Notes: generated from the sequence alone by a model not told the origin. Positions 22,624 to 32,120 are shown, counted from the stretch's first letter. The stretch: 39,579 bases of DNA from Oxalobacteraceae bacterium (GCA_021768485.1 JAIZVZ010000032.1:1-39579); one strand, 5' to 3'. Program-made: numbers and translations.

Positions 22624-22703
22624 CAGTCGGCCACAGTCAGCCACAATCGGCCACAGTCAGCCACAATCGGCCACAGTCGGCCACAACTGGCCATAACTGC
22701 CCA
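22624..22703. repeat. 10-bp tandem repeat, about eight units
   Basis: Units of the form CAGTCGGCCA repeat with an exact 10-base period for about 80 bases. CAGTCAG and CAATCGG variants alternate, so a 20-base higher-order unit is visible; the last two copies have drifted. It lies between the stops of the convergent DUF3820 and SDR genes. Confidence 0.9.
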
Positions 22704-22718
22704 CGACCGCGGTGCGCC

Positions 22719-23474
22719 TCAGTTCAGTTGGCGCACATCGGCCACCGGCGCCGTGCCGAATCGATCGCTTAACAAATATTCGACCAGTTGCGCCGCCGTT
22801 GCCTGCGGCGTAGCCAAATGGCCGTCGCGCTTGAGCGTTTCAAACTTGGCCTTCATGGGAAAGGCCGATTCGTCGCTGGCGCGGATCTCGGCCTGCATGC
22901 CGGTGTCGACGATGCCGGGCGCCATGCTGCAGATGCGCAGCGAGGGCGGCGTTTTCAGTGCCGCATCGAGCGCCACGGCGCGTGCATGCTGGTCCAGCGC
23001 GGCCTTGCTGGCGCAATACACGCTCCAGCCGGCATAGGCGTTTCTGCCGGCGCCGCTCGAAATGTGCATGATGCGGCGGTCGGCCGCGCCTTCGCTGGCG
23101 GCTGCAAATGCCGCGGCCAGCATCAGCGGCGCGCCGACATTCAAGGCGATGGCGGCCGCCAGCCTGCTGCTGTCTTGCCGCGCCAGCGGGCCGACCGGTT
23201 GCACGGTGCCGGCATTGTTAATCAACAGGACTGTATGCGGAACGGTATGTGCCTCGCCGAGAAAATCGCGCAGCGCCGGCGTGTGCAGCCAGGCATCGAG
23301 CGCCCGGTTGTCGCCGAGGTCGAGCGCGGCCTGCTTCAGCAGGGCCGGGTATTGCTGAGCCAGTGCCTCATTGCGCTGACGCGCCAGCCCGAGCACGGCG
23401 ATGTCTTGCGCCAAAAGATGGGCGGCAATCGCGGCCCCCAGGCCCTTGCTGTGGCCGCTGACGATGGCTTTCAT
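22719..23474 (-). CDS. SDR-family NAD(P)-dependent oxidoreductase
   Basis: This 251-residue short-chain dehydrogenase has the cofactor motif SGHSKGLGAAIA (about 6-17), INNAGTVQPVG, ISSGAG and the catalytic YCASK with an upstream Ser. The C-terminal part APGIVDTGMQAEIR is typical of the sepiapterin-reductase/benzil-reductase-like branch (YueD-like). AAGGA lies about 6 bases before ATG 23474. It is monocistronic, and its substrate cannot be read from sequence. Confidence 0.9.
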   Translation of the reverse strand: MKAIVSGHSKGLGAAIAAHLLAQDIAVLGLARQRNEALAQQYPALLKQAALDLGDNRALDAWLHTPALRDFLGEAHTVPHTVLLINNAGTVQPVGPLARQDSSRLAAAIALNVGAPLMLAAAFAAASEGAADRRIMHISSGAGRNAYAGWSVYCASKAALDQHARAVALDAALKTPPSLRICSMAPGIVDTGMQAEIRASDESAFPMKAKFETLKRDGHLATPQATAAQLVEYLLSDRFGTAPVADVRQLN

Positions 23475-23738
23475 ATTCTGTCCTTGGTCTTGAATCGGTG
23501 TACGGGTTGCGCAGTGCGGACCGGGGCCCGGCGCCCCAGCCGCGGAAAGTTCAGTGCGCTGGAATTTGTTTTATAGCAACATCATGCCGCTATTTGCTGA
23601 ATTTGTGTAGACATCTTATTCATCATCGCGTTAATTTTCATATATTAATTTAAATCAACGAATACAATGGTGTGAATTACAGTACAGAAATAACGACCGC
23701 AATCGCGCGCAGCGCGCCCCAATTTTAGAGGATATACA

Positions 23739-25244
23739 TTGAAAAAGTCCTTTCTGCTGGCCTCGGTAACGCTGTCTTCCGCGCTTGCCTATCCGTTTGC
23801 ATCGCCATTGCATGCGCAAGAAGTACAAAAACAAGACATGCAAAAGCACGATATGCAATACATGTCGAAAGCAGCGGCCACGCCCGCCGGTGCGACTGCT
23901 GCGCAAGCAGCGCAGCCAGCGGGGGCGCAAAATGCCGAGCAAAAAGCCGGCAAGGGGGCGCCGCCGCAACGGCCGCCGCGTTTGCCCGAGCCGCCCGTCA
24001 GAACACTGTTCGATTCGCCGTTTCTGACGACGATACAGACGGCGCTCAAGGAGTTCCAGGCGGTCTGGTATGCGCCGATACCGCTCAAGGAGAAGATCGA
24101 CAAGCTCGACAATTTTGCTTTTTCGGCCGACTCGCAAAAGAAGCTGGAAGCAGCATTCGGCCGCGGCCAGCCGCTGCACGTGAATAAAAAGCTGGTCGCC
24201 GGCGGCACCGATCTCGACGTGCTGTTCGAGCCGCTCAGCTATACCGACGCCGCCAGCGGCCAAACAATCAGCTGGGAAGCGCTGCACAGCGTGACCCATT
24301 TCAATCGCAGTTACACGCATGCCAGCGGCAGCGGCAGCTGGCCCCGTCTCAGTTTCGAGAATGGCAGCGGCGGGCAGCTGGCGCTCAATGGCAGCAGCTA
24401 TCGCAGCGAACTGACGCCGGACAAGTCGAGTTTTTGGAGTGGCCACAGCAATGTAACGATACCGGAAATCGTGTATAGCCAGCGCGGTGAACAGCAGCTG
24501 CGCATCGCCGACGTGAAAATCGCATCGAGCCTGGCGCGCCATGCGAAACTGCTCGATATGCGCAGCGACATGACGCTTGCCGAAATCAACTGGAACCGCG
24601 ATCGCGTCGGCCCCGTACGCTATGCGCTGGCCGTCAAAAACCTCGATGGACAAGCCTTGAGCGAGATGCAGCGCGATCCGGCGCTTTCGCAAATGCCGCC
24701 GGCCGGCCCGGCCAGGCAAGCCTGGCTGGCGACCAACCATAAATCGCTGCTGAAATTCCTGACGCCGTCGAGCAGTTTCGAATTGCAGGATTTCTCGCTG
24801 ACCTTCCATGAAGTCAAAGCGACGCTGACGGGGCGCGCCGGCTTCGTCGGCGCCCGTCAGGCCGATTTCGCCCAGCCTGCCACGCTCTGGAACAAGATCG
24901 TCGCCCATTTCGATCTGCGGGTGCCGGTCGCGCTCGTCGAACAGGTCGCCCATGCGCTGTTTGGCAAGGGCAAGGATGCCGCCGGCCAGAAAAAAGCCGA
25001 GGCCTCCGCGACCGCCATGGTCGAGGGCTTGAAGAAAAATTTACTGGAAAAGAAATTCATACGGATCGAAAACGGCGTCATCATCAGCAGCTTCGATTTC
25101 AAGCTCGGCAAGCTGGCGATCAACGGCAAACCGTTGGCGGTTCCGGCGCCCGGTTCGGCCGTCAAGCCGGCACCCAAGGCTGCACCTAAAACTGCGCCCA
25201 AGTCCGCACCCGAGCCGCTGCCGGCAGCGGCAAGCGGAAAATGA
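23739..25244 (+). CDS. DUF945 (YdgA-like) periplasmic protein
   Basis: This 501-residue protein has a signal peptide (cut likely after residue 26, PLHA/QE) and a Met/Gln/His then Ala/Pro-rich linker to about residue 95. The main part matches the DUF945/YdgA family: FDFKLGKLAINGKPL at the end, a beta-rich middle (GSWPRLSFENGSGGQLAL) and IPEIVYSQRGEQQLRIADVK. E. coli YdgA is an inner-membrane-associated protein of unclear role. The tail is a Pro/Ala/Lys repeat (PAPKAAPKTAPKSAPEPL). The start codon is TTG 23739 with GAGGAT about 7 bases upstream, since no ATG or GTG fits the signal peptide better. Confidence 0.85.
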   Translation: MKKSFLLASVTLSSALAYPFASPLHAQEVQKQDMQKHDMQYMSKAAATPAGATAAQAAQPAGAQNAEQKAGKGAPPQRPPRLPEPPVRTLFDSPFLTTIQTALKEFQAVWYAPIPLKEKIDKLDNFAFSADSQKKLEAAFGRGQPLHVNKKLVAGGTDLDVLFEPLSYTDAASGQTISWEALHSVTHFNRSYTHASGSGSWPRLSFENGSGGQLALNGSSYRSELTPDKSSFWSGHSNVTIPEIVYSQRGEQQLRIADVKIASSLARHAKLLDMRSDMTLAEINWNRDRVGPVRYALAVKNLDGQALSEMQRDPALSQMPPAGPARQAWLATNHKSLLKFLTPSSSFELQDFSLTFHEVKATLTGRAGFVGARQADFAQPATLWNKIVAHFDLRVPVALVEQVAHALFGKGKDAAGQKKAEASATAMVEGLKKNLLEKKFIRIENGVIISSFDFKLGKLAINGKPLAVPAPGSAVKPAPKAAPKTAPKSAPEPLPAAASGK

Positions 25245-25250
25245 GCGGGC

Positions 25251-25280
25251 GCTAATTTGCTGATTGGTCAGCAAATTAGC
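25251..25280. terminator. 13-bp perfect hairpin between convergent genes
   Basis: GCTAATTTGCTGA (25251-25263) pairs with TCAGCAAATTAGC (25268-25280) around loop TTGG. It lies just after the DUF945 stop and before the dacB stop, so it may end transcription from both sides. A T-run is missing, so it could instead stabilise the 3' ends. Confidence 0.65.
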
Positions 25281-25324
25281 CGGTGAACGACTGGGCCGAC
25301 CGGCCTGGCGGCAAAGGCGCCGCC

Positions 25325-26848
25325 TCAGCGCTTGCGCGCCACCCAATCGATCAGCGCGTCGGTGGCGGCGCGCGCGGTCGCCAGGCTACCGCTGTCGCTG
25401 TTTATCATCGCCACCACGATGTAGGCGCGATTTCTGCTGTCGGGGACGAAGCCGGCGATCGCCACCACATTTTTCAGCGTGCCGGTCTTGATCCGCGCGC
25501 GCGCTGCGGCCGGGCTGGTCTTCAGGCGCCGCTTCATGGTGCCGTCAAGCCCGGCGATCGGCAGGCTGGCCAGAAATTCGGGCGCCCAGTTGCTGGCGCT
25601 GGCCACCTGCAGCAGCGCCGCCATCTGCGCCGCGCTGATGCGCTCGGTGCGCGACAGGCCCGAACCGTTTTCGAGTACCAGTCCGGCATCGCTGATATCG
25701 TGCTGCCGGAACCAGGCGCGCACCACTTGTTCCGAGCGGGAGCCGGTCGGCAGCTTGTCGTTTGCCGGCGTGCCGGTGGCATCGCCGGCCGCCGCCTCGC
25801 CAAAAGATGCCGCGCGGTCGCCGTCGGGCGCCTCGGCCGGCGCAAAGCTGCCCAGGCTTAAATACAGAAGACGCGCCAGCGTATTGTCCGATTGCTTGTT
25901 AATGTCGCGCACTAGCTCGCCGAGCGGCCGCGCCTGATGCTCGGCCAGCAGGCGCGTGCCGGCCGGCGTCGCTTCTTCGCGGCTGCCGCCATCCCAGGTG
26001 CCGCCGAGTTTGATCCATAAGGCGTGCACCAGGCGCCGCGCATATTCCTGGCGCTCGAGGACGTTGATGCTGGCCGAGGCTTCGCAATTTCTCGGGTAGC
26101 TGCCGTGCAGCGTCACCCGCAGTTCGCCACCCTCGGTACGGCTGACGCTGGGCGGCAGCCAGCCGCTGCCCCAATTGCCGCACTCAGCGTCGCTGAGCGT
26201 CATGTCGGACACGACCGTGACGCCTTCCAGTTCCGGCGTGCTGCGCACCTGTACCGGTTCTTGCTCGCCGCCCTGCAAATCGAGCTGCAACAGATTCTGG
26301 TTGAGCAGCAAGGCATCGGGAATCACGTTATACGGGAATTCAGGCGCCTCATCGAAGGGCGCCGCCCCGAGTTCGGGCCGGGCCGGCAAAAATAGCTGGC
26401 GATCGACGACCAACTCGCCATGAATGCGCCGGATGCCCTGATAACGCAGGCTTTGCAGCATTTTTTGCAAGGCTTCCCAGCTCAGGTCGGCATCGGCACC
26501 GCCGCGCAAAATCAGATCGCCTTCGAGCGTTTCGCCGAGCAGCGTGCCATTCGTGCGCAATTCCGTACGTCCGCGAAATACGGGGCCCAGCGTTTCGAGG
26601 CCGATATAGGTCGTCAACATTTTCATGGTGGAGGCCGGCTGCATGGCTTGCCTGGCGCGATGCGCGAGCATCACTTTGCCGTCGGACACGCGAATGACCA
26701 TGGCCGCCATCGACTCTTCCGCAATATTTGCTTCGCTCAGCAATTTCCCGACCGGCGCCGGCAGCGCTGCCTGTGCTGCCTGTGCTGCCGACAGCAGGGA
26801 AATCAAGGTACAGGCAAAAAACAATTTGAAGACGGGCAGGCGCGGCAT
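25325..26848 (-). CDS. dacB: D-alanyl-D-alanine carboxypeptidase/endopeptidase PBP4
   Basis: This 507-residue class C penicillin-binding protein trims cell-wall peptides in the periplasm. A signal peptide (about 1-28) is followed by the active-site motif S73-T-M-K76 (PASTMKM), the SDN motif in NKQSDNTLARL and K454-T-G in RIKTGTLKN. Between SxxK and SxN lies the long insert typical of DacB, with GGADADLSWEALQ and VVDRQLF. ATG 26848 starts the signal peptide; a frame extension to 26890 adds residues that break it. The C-terminal gene end lies 45 bases from the hairpin at 25251-25280. Confidence 0.93.
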   Translation of the reverse strand: MPRLPVFKLFFACTLISLLSAAQAAQAALPAPVGKLLSEANIAEESMAAMVIRVSDGKVMLAHRARQAMQPASTMKMLTTYIGLETLGPVFRGRTELRTNGTLLGETLEGDLILRGGADADLSWEALQKMLQSLRYQGIRRIHGELVVDRQLFLPARPELGAAPFDEAPEFPYNVIPDALLLNQNLLQLDLQGGEQEPVQVRSTPELEGVTVVSDMTLSDAECGNWGSGWLPPSVSRTEGGELRVTLHGSYPRNCEASASINVLERQEYARRLVHALWIKLGGTWDGGSREEATPAGTRLLAEHQARPLGELVRDINKQSDNTLARLLYLSLGSFAPAEAPDGDRAASFGEAAAGDATGTPANDKLPTGSRSEQVVRAWFRQHDISDAGLVLENGSGLSRTERISAAQMAALLQVASASNWAPEFLASLPIAGLDGTMKRRLKTSPAAARARIKTGTLKNVVAIAGFVPDSRNRAYIVVAMINSDSGSLATARAATDALIDWVARKR

Positions 26849-27018
26849 GGGATTCCAATCAAAATCAAAGCAATCCGAAATATAGCGCACTCGCGCGGGC
26901 CACAGGCGATTTGCGTACGCACAAATGACTTGCCGTTGCGATTTTTATTCCAGAGCCGGGATCGGCTCGGGAACGCGGCCATAAAAGGATGGCCGCCGCC
27001 GATAGAAAAAAAGCAAAT

Positions 27019-27046
27019 ATAAAAACGCAAAATCATTCGTTTTTAT
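27019..27046. repeat. AT-rich inverted repeat upstream of the FMN reductase gene
   Basis: ATAAAAACG (27019-27027) pairs with CGTTTTTAT (27038-27046) across ten bases. It lies between the divergent dacB and ssuE-like genes and could be a regulator site or part of a promoter. Confidence 0.4.
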
Positions 27047-27122
27047 TTTTCATGGGCGGCCCTACCATTTCCGCAATGCCTTCCCCCATCGTCCCGGAAC
27101 AGGACCACTACAGGATTACTTT

Positions 27123-27728
27123 ATGAGCATTGTCTTATTGGGCGGCAGTCCGGCTGCCGTTTCCGGCTCCGGCCGTCTGCTGCAGCACATCGGCGACTTG
27201 CTGGCGCAGCGCGGCCATCGCGTCGGCGCAATCGCGGTGCGCGACTTGCCGCCGCGCGCGCTGTTGCATGCCGATCTGTCCGATCGCGCCATCGCCGATG
27301 CCTGCAATCTGGTGGCCGAGGCCGAGGCCATCGTCGTCGCCACGCCCGTGTATAAGGCATCCTATTCGGGCATCTTGAAGACGTTTCTGGATTTGCTGCC
27401 GCAGCATGGACTGGAAGGAAAACTGCTGCTGCCGGTTGCGACCGGCGGCAGCCAGTCGCACATGCTGGCGCTCGATTACGCCTTGCGGCCGGTACTGGCG
27501 GCGCTGTCGGCAAAACATGTGCTGACCAGCATTTACGCGACGCCAGAACAGATGGCCTGGAGCGATGAGCATGGCCTGAGCCTGGCGCCAACCATTGCCA
27601 CGCGCGTCAATTACGGCGTCTGCGAGATGTCGGCAGCCCTCACCGCACAGCATCGCCGCAGCGCGCAGACCGAGCGGCGCCGGCCCGCCATCGCGCCCAG
27701 GCAGATGGCGCAGCAGCAGTCAGCCTGA
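27123..27728 (+). CDS. ssuE: NADPH-dependent FMN reductase (SsuE-like)
   Basis: This 201-residue flavodoxin-like reductase has the flavin loop LLGGSPAAVSGSGRLL near the start, TPVYKASYSGILKTFLDLLPQ in the middle (the Tyr of SsuE's flavin-stacking helix) and VATGGSQSHML after it. SsuE supplies reduced FMN to sulfonate monooxygenases. No sulfonate uptake or SsuD gene is next to it, so its partner must be elsewhere or it is a general FMN reductase. The Arg/Gln-rich C-terminus (RRPAIAPRQMAQQQSA) extends slightly beyond the usual end. AGGA lies 7 bases before ATG 27123. Confidence 0.9.
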   Translation: MSIVLLGGSPAAVSGSGRLLQHIGDLLAQRGHRVGAIAVRDLPPRALLHADLSDRAIADACNLVAEAEAIVVATPVYKASYSGILKTFLDLLPQHGLEGKLLLPVATGGSQSHMLALDYALRPVLAALSAKHVLTSIYATPEQMAWSDEHGLSLAPTIATRVNYGVCEMSAALTAQHRRSAQTERRRPAIAPRQMAQQQSA

Positions 27729-27764
27729 CGCCGGCACCGCATTTCGATTTTGCCGGCGCCGGGA

Positions 27765-30700
27765 TCAGGCCTGGCGGGCCCGATACCAGGCAAGCACGCG
27801 CCCAGGCAGCCGGTACAGCGCGCGCAGCATCAGCAGCGTCAGCAATGCCTCGATCAGCGTCGCCAGCAATGCCGGCAGCATGCTCCAGCGTTCGGCCCGG
27901 CGCCTGAATTTGGCCATGGCGCGGTCGCGCGAAATTTCGATGCTGTCGTAAAAAGTCGGCACCACCAGCAAGGTCAAGATGGTCGAGGTGACGGTGCCGC
28001 CGATGATCGCGATTGCCAGCGGACGGTAAAATTCTCCGCCTTCGCCAAGGCCGATGGCGACCGGCAGCATGCCGGCGATCAGCGCGAAAGTGGTCATCAG
28101 TATCGGCCGCAAGCGCATCCGCCCCGCATACATCAGCGCTTCTTCGCGTTCATGGCCTTCGGCTTCGTATTTGCGGGCGCAATCGAGCAGCAAGATCGCA
28201 TTTTTGGCCACCAGCCCCATCAGCATGATGACGCCGATGAAACTCATCAGGTTCAAGGTCCCTTTGGTCAGCAGCAGGGCCACCACCACGCCGATCAGCG
28301 ACAGCGGCAAGGACAGCATCACCGCGACCGGCGCCGTGAACGAGCCGAACTGCATCACCAGAATCAGATACATGAGGCCGATGCCCGACAACAGCGCGAT
28401 CAGCATTTCGGTGAACAATTCCTTCTGGTCGCGCGAGGCGCCGCCCAGTTCGACTCCATAACCGGGCGGGAAATCGATGGCCTTGGCCAGCGTGAGGGCG
28501 TCGGCCGTGATGTCGCCGGGCGAGCGCCCCTGGGCATTGGCCGACACCGCAATCATGCGCTTGCCGTCGGTGTGCGTGATTTTCGACGGCCCCTTGCTCA
28601 TGGTGATGGTGGCGATCTGGTCGAGCGGCACCATGACATTGCTGCCGGCGACGGCAATCGGCAAGTGTTCGATATTTTCCGGCTTGACCCGGTCTTCGGG
28701 CGCCAGCCGCACCGCGACATCGCGCGATTCGCCGGTCGGATCGACCCAGTCGCCGACTTCGACGCCGGCAAAGGCGACGCGCAAGGCTTGTGCCGTATCG
28801 TCGACCGAAATGCCGAGCGAATTGGCCAGGCCGCGGTTCAGTTCGATCTTCAATTCGTCTTTCGGCTCCTGCTCCGACAGGCCGACATCGACGGCGCCGT
28901 TGACTTGCTTGAGTTTATCCATGAAGTCGCTGGTAATGGCCATCAGCTTGCGCGCATCGGGGCCCGAGAACTGGATCTGCACCGGCTTGCGCGTGCCATT
29001 GTTCAAATCGTCGAGCACGACATATTCGGCGCCGACCAGCTGCGCCATCTTGGCGCGCAACTCTTCGGCGATCGGCAGCACGCCGCGCTTGCGCTCGGTG
29101 CTCTTGCCGATATCGACATAGACGCGGCCGCCGGTGGCATTGACGTTGCTGTTGGTAAATTTGGTCTCGGCGATGGTGCGCGCCAGTTCGGCCGCCTTTT
29201 CCACTTTCAGGCGGTTGTACGGCAGGCTCGATGAGGACGGCGTGCGGATTTCGATGGCAATCGTGCCGTTGTCGGCCACCGGCAAAAAGCTCGAGCCGCC
29301 GAAGGCGAGGTGCAGGCAGATCGCGCCGACCAGGCTCAGCAGGGCAATCGAAGTCATCCATTTGCGGTGCTGCAGGGCCCAGGCGATCACGCGGCCGTAG
29401 CGGTCGGCCTGATGGTCGAACCAATTGTTGAACCGGGCCAGATAGCGGCTCAGGCCGCGCTTGGGCGCGTCATGATGGCCGACCGGATCGCCCCAATAGG
29501 CCGACAGCATCGGATCGAGTGTAAATGAAATGAATAGCGAGACCAGCACCGAACTGGCCACCGTCAGCGCAAACGGCCGGAACCATTCGCCCGACACGCC
29601 CGGCATGAAAGCGACCGGAATGAAGACGGCGATGATGGAAAAGGTGGTCGAGGCCACTGCCATGCCGATTTCAGCGGTGCCGTCAGCGGCGGCGCTGCGC
29701 CGGTCCTTGCCCATTTCCATGTGGCGCACGATGTTTTCGCGGACCACGATGGCATCGTCGATCAGCACCCCGATCGCCAAGGACAGACCCAGCAAGGTCA
29801 TGAAATTGAGCGTAAATCCGCACAGCCAGATCGCGATAAAGGCCGCCACCACCGAGGTCGGCAGGCTGAGCGCCGTAATCAGCGTCGAGCGCCAGGAATT
29901 GAGGAAGACATAGACCACGAAAATGGTCAGCACGGCGCCGAACATCAGCGAATCGATGACATTGTTGAGACTGTTTTCGGCGTTTTTGCCGCCATCCTGG
30001 GTAATTTCGAGCTTGGTGCCGGCCGGCAGCGTCTTGTTAATCTCGGTCACCAGTGCCCGCACCTTGTTGGACGCGCTGACGGTGCTGGCCTCGCGCGAGC
30101 GGGTAATCGAAATGCCGACATTGGGGTTGCCGTTACGGATGCTGAAGCTGTTGAGCTCGGCAAAACCGTCGCTGATCGAGGCCACCTGCGACAGCCGCAC
30201 GATCTGGTTGCCGCGCCGTTTGACGACGATCTGCTCGAATTCGGCCGGCGACTCGATGCGTCCGACCAGCCGCAGGTTTTGCTCGACCAGCGCGCCGCGC
30301 AATTTGCCGACCGGCGCCGTGGTGTTCTGGGTGCGCACCGCGGCCACCACCTCGCTGACCGAGACATTATATTCGCGCAGCTTTTCTGCGTGCAGCAAGA
30401 CGCTCAGCTCGCGCTTGAGCGAACCGCCGACCTCGACCTCGGCCACGCCATCGATGGCGCGGAAGCGGTCCGACAGATCGTCTTCGGCAATCCGCGAGAT
30501 CTCGGCATGCGAGAGCGAGGTCGAGGACAGGGCCAGTTGCATGATCGGTTGCGCCGACGGGTCGACGCGCTGCAGCACCGGTTCGCGCATTTCCACCGGC
30601 AGCTTGTAGCGCACCGAGGCGATCGCATTGCGCACCTCGTCGGACGCCTCGATCATGTTCTTGCTGAACAAGAACTGGATCACGAAAGTGGCGCCGCCTT

Positions 30701-30956
30701 CGTTCGAGGTGGTATTCATCTGATAGACGCCGGTAATGCTTTGCAACGCCTTTTCGATGCGGTTGGCAATTTCGCGCTCCGACGTTTCGGGCGAGGCGCC
30801 GGGGTAGGGCACGGTCACCACCAGAACCGGCATTTCGACGTCGGGGGTCTGGTTGACGCGCAGCTTTTTCAGCGCCAGCATGCCGACGGCCATCAGCGCG
30901 ATGATGATGACAATCATCGCCACCGGCCGTTTGATACTGAAGTCGGAGAGGAACAT
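27765..30956 (-). CDS. RND efflux pump, inner-membrane permease (HAE1 type)
   Basis: This 1063-residue pump has the twelve-helix layout of the AcrB family with two large periplasmic loops (about 35-330 and 560-870). Recognisable are FLSDFSIKRPVAMIVIII at the start, GVLIDDAIVVREN in helix 4 with the proton-relay Asp pair, and GLVAKNAILLLD in helix 10-11. It belongs to the multidrug (HAE1) branch rather than the heavy-metal CzcA branch. It follows the adaptor gene by 3 bases on the same strand. No outer-membrane channel gene is present, so a TolC/OprM-like channel encoded elsewhere would be needed. The C-terminal tail is basic and short. Confidence 0.93.
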   Translation of the reverse strand: MFLSDFSIKRPVAMIVIIIALMAVGMLALKKLRVNQTPDVEMPVLVVTVPYPGASPETSEREIANRIEKALQSITGVYQMNTTSNEGGATFVIQFLFSKNMIEASDEVRNAIASVRYKLPVEMREPVLQRVDPSAQPIMQLALSSTSLSHAEISRIAEDDLSDRFRAIDGVAEVEVGGSLKRELSVLLHAEKLREYNVSVSEVVAAVRTQNTTAPVGKLRGALVEQNLRLVGRIESPAEFEQIVVKRRGNQIVRLSQVASISDGFAELNSFSIRNGNPNVGISITRSREASTVSASNKVRALVTEINKTLPAGTKLEITQDGGKNAENSLNNVIDSLMFGAVLTIFVVYVFLNSWRSTLITALSLPTSVVAAFIAIWLCGFTLNFMTLLGLSLAIGVLIDDAIVVRENIVRHMEMGKDRRSAAADGTAEIGMAVASTTFSIIAVFIPVAFMPGVSGEWFRPFALTVASSVLVSLFISFTLDPMLSAYWGDPVGHHDAPKRGLSRYLARFNNWFDHQADRYGRVIAWALQHRKWMTSIALLSLVGAICLHLAFGGSSFLPVADNGTIAIEIRTPSSSSLPYNRLKVEKAAELARTIAETKFTNSNVNATGGRVYVDIGKSTERKRGVLPIAEELRAKMAQLVGAEYVVLDDLNNGTRKPVQIQFSGPDARKLMAITSDFMDKLKQVNGAVDVGLSEQEPKDELKIELNRGLANSLGISVDDTAQALRVAFAGVEVGDWVDPTGESRDVAVRLAPEDRVKPENIEHLPIAVAGSNVMVPLDQIATITMSKGPSKITHTDGKRMIAVSANAQGRSPGDITADALTLAKAIDFPPGYGVELGGASRDQKELFTEMLIALLSGIGLMYLILVMQFGSFTAPVAVMLSLPLSLIGVVVALLLTKGTLNLMSFIGVIMLMGLVAKNAILLLDCARKYEAEGHEREEALMYAGRMRLRPILMTTFALIAGMLPVAIGLGEGGEFYRPLAIAIIGGTVTSTILTLLVVPTFYDSIEISRDRAMAKFRRRAERWSMLPALLATLIEALLTLLMLRALYRLPGRVLAWYRARQA

Positions 30957-30959
30957 GGC

Positions 30960-32120
30960 TTATTTTCCCTTGCGGTCAGCCGGCGCCGGCAAAGATGGCG
31001 CGGCGGCAGGCACGGGCACGCCCGGTGCCGGCGCGCCGGCCGCGGCCACCGCCACCGTCTTCTGGCCATCCTTGAGCGTGGTGACAGGATTACGCATCAC
31101 CTGCTCGCCGCTGCTCAGGCCGGCCTTGACCACCACCTCGCCGCGGCGCGCATCGCGTTCGCCGAGGGTCAACGGCACGCGGTTCACGACCCCGCCCCTG
31201 ACGCGCCAGGCGTAGGCTTTGTCGCCATTGCGCACCAAAGAGGCGTCGGGAATCGTCAAAACATCGGTGCTGCTGGTTTCAATCCGGCCTTCGGCATACA
31301 GCCCGGCCACGCCCGGTTGCCGGCCGTCGACGAATTCGACCAGCACCTCGACCTGGCGCGTGGTCGGATCGGCGCTTGGCGCGATGCGCTTGACGCGCCC
31401 CGAAAAATCCTGGCCCGGATAGCCGTTGACGCTGAAAACGACGGCTTGTCCGATCTTGACGCTGCTGATCTTGTCGGCCGAGACCAGGCCTTCCAGGCGC
31501 AGGCTGACCGGATCGATGACCTTGACCAGTTCCTTGCCGATTTGCGCCGTGTCGCCGGGCGAGACCTTGCGTTCGCTGACGATGCCGTCGAACGGCGCCC
31601 GCACGGCGGTGCGCGTCATCTGCTGATGGGCCTGTACCGCGCGCGACCTGGCGGCGGCCAGATCGCTCTGCGTCGTATTGCGGTGCACTTCGGCGTCTTC
31701 CAGCTGCTGGGTCGAGGTCATGCCCGAGGCGCGCAGCGTCTTGAGGCGCTGCAGCTGCCGCTCGGCCTGCTCGAAGGCCTGGTTGGCGGCGCGCGCGGCT
31801 TCGTCGGCCGAAGTCATGCCGTCACGGATCGCGGTATCGTCGAGGCGCACCAAAAGGTCGCCGCGCCTGACTTTTTCGCCGTTTTCCTTCAGTACCTGCA
31901 AGACCACGGCCGAGACTTCGGCCCGCAGATCGGCATGCCGTTCCGGTTGCACGGTGCCGGTAATGACGGGGCCGGAAGCGAGCGCGCTGCTATGAATGGT
32001 GAGCAAATCCTCGGGAGCGATCAACAGCGGCTGGCTGGCCGTCGCGCTCTTGTCGGCCCCCTTGTTGCAGGCGGCGAGCGGAATGGCGAGGGCAAGGGCA
32101 AGCAGGGTTTTGCGTAACAT
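30960..32120 (-). CDS. RND efflux periplasmic adaptor lipoprotein
   Basis: This 386-residue membrane-fusion protein starts with a lipoprotein signal (LALAIPLAAC, lipid on Cys18). The order of domains is normal: beta-barrel and lipoyl half (VSAVVLQVLKENGEKVRRGD), a helical hairpin (about 100-160, AARAANQAFEQAERQLQRLK), the second lipoyl half (VRAPFDGIVSERKVSPGD), a beta-barrel and a membrane-proximal domain. The tail is Ala/Pro-rich. CCGGAG lies about 7 bases before ATG 32120. It is the first gene of the pump operon. A 13-bp imperfect direct repeat lies about 28 bases upstream. Confidence 0.92.
   Translation of the reverse strand: MLRKTLLALALAIPLAACNKGADKSATASQPLLIAPEDLLTIHSSALASGPVITGTVQPERHADLRAEVSAVVLQVLKENGEKVRRGDLLVRLDDTAIRDGMTSADEAARAANQAFEQAERQLQRLKTLRASGMTSTQQLEDAEVHRNTTQSDLAAARSRAVQAHQQMTRTAVRAPFDGIVSERKVSPGDTAQIGKELVKVIDPVSLRLEGLVSADKISSVKIGQAVVFSVNGYPGQDFSGRVKRIAPSADPTTRQVEVLVEFVDGRQPGVAGLYAEGRIETSSTDVLTIPDASLVRNGDKAYAWRVRGGVVNRVPLTLGERDARRGEVVVKAGLSSGEQVMRNPVTTLKDGQKTVAVAAAGAPAPGVPVPAAAPSLPAPADRKGK

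Noticed and set aside
22624-22703. CRISPR array
   Set aside because: The units are only 10 bases with no spacers, and no cas genes are present.
26953-26968. GC hairpin GAGCCG-GGAT-CGGCTC as a terminator
   Set aside because: It lies between divergent genes where no transcript should end, and no T-run follows on either strand.
27750-29234. 494-codon rightward open frame opposite the RND permease
   Set aside because: Antisense to a conserved gene; composition of a shadow frame and no ribosome site.
29721-32117. 798-codon rightward open frame opposite the RND genes
   Set aside because: It runs antisense to clearly recognised pump and adaptor genes. The protein is rich in Arg, His, Gln and Asp, as expected of a high-GC shadow frame, and has no family resemblance.
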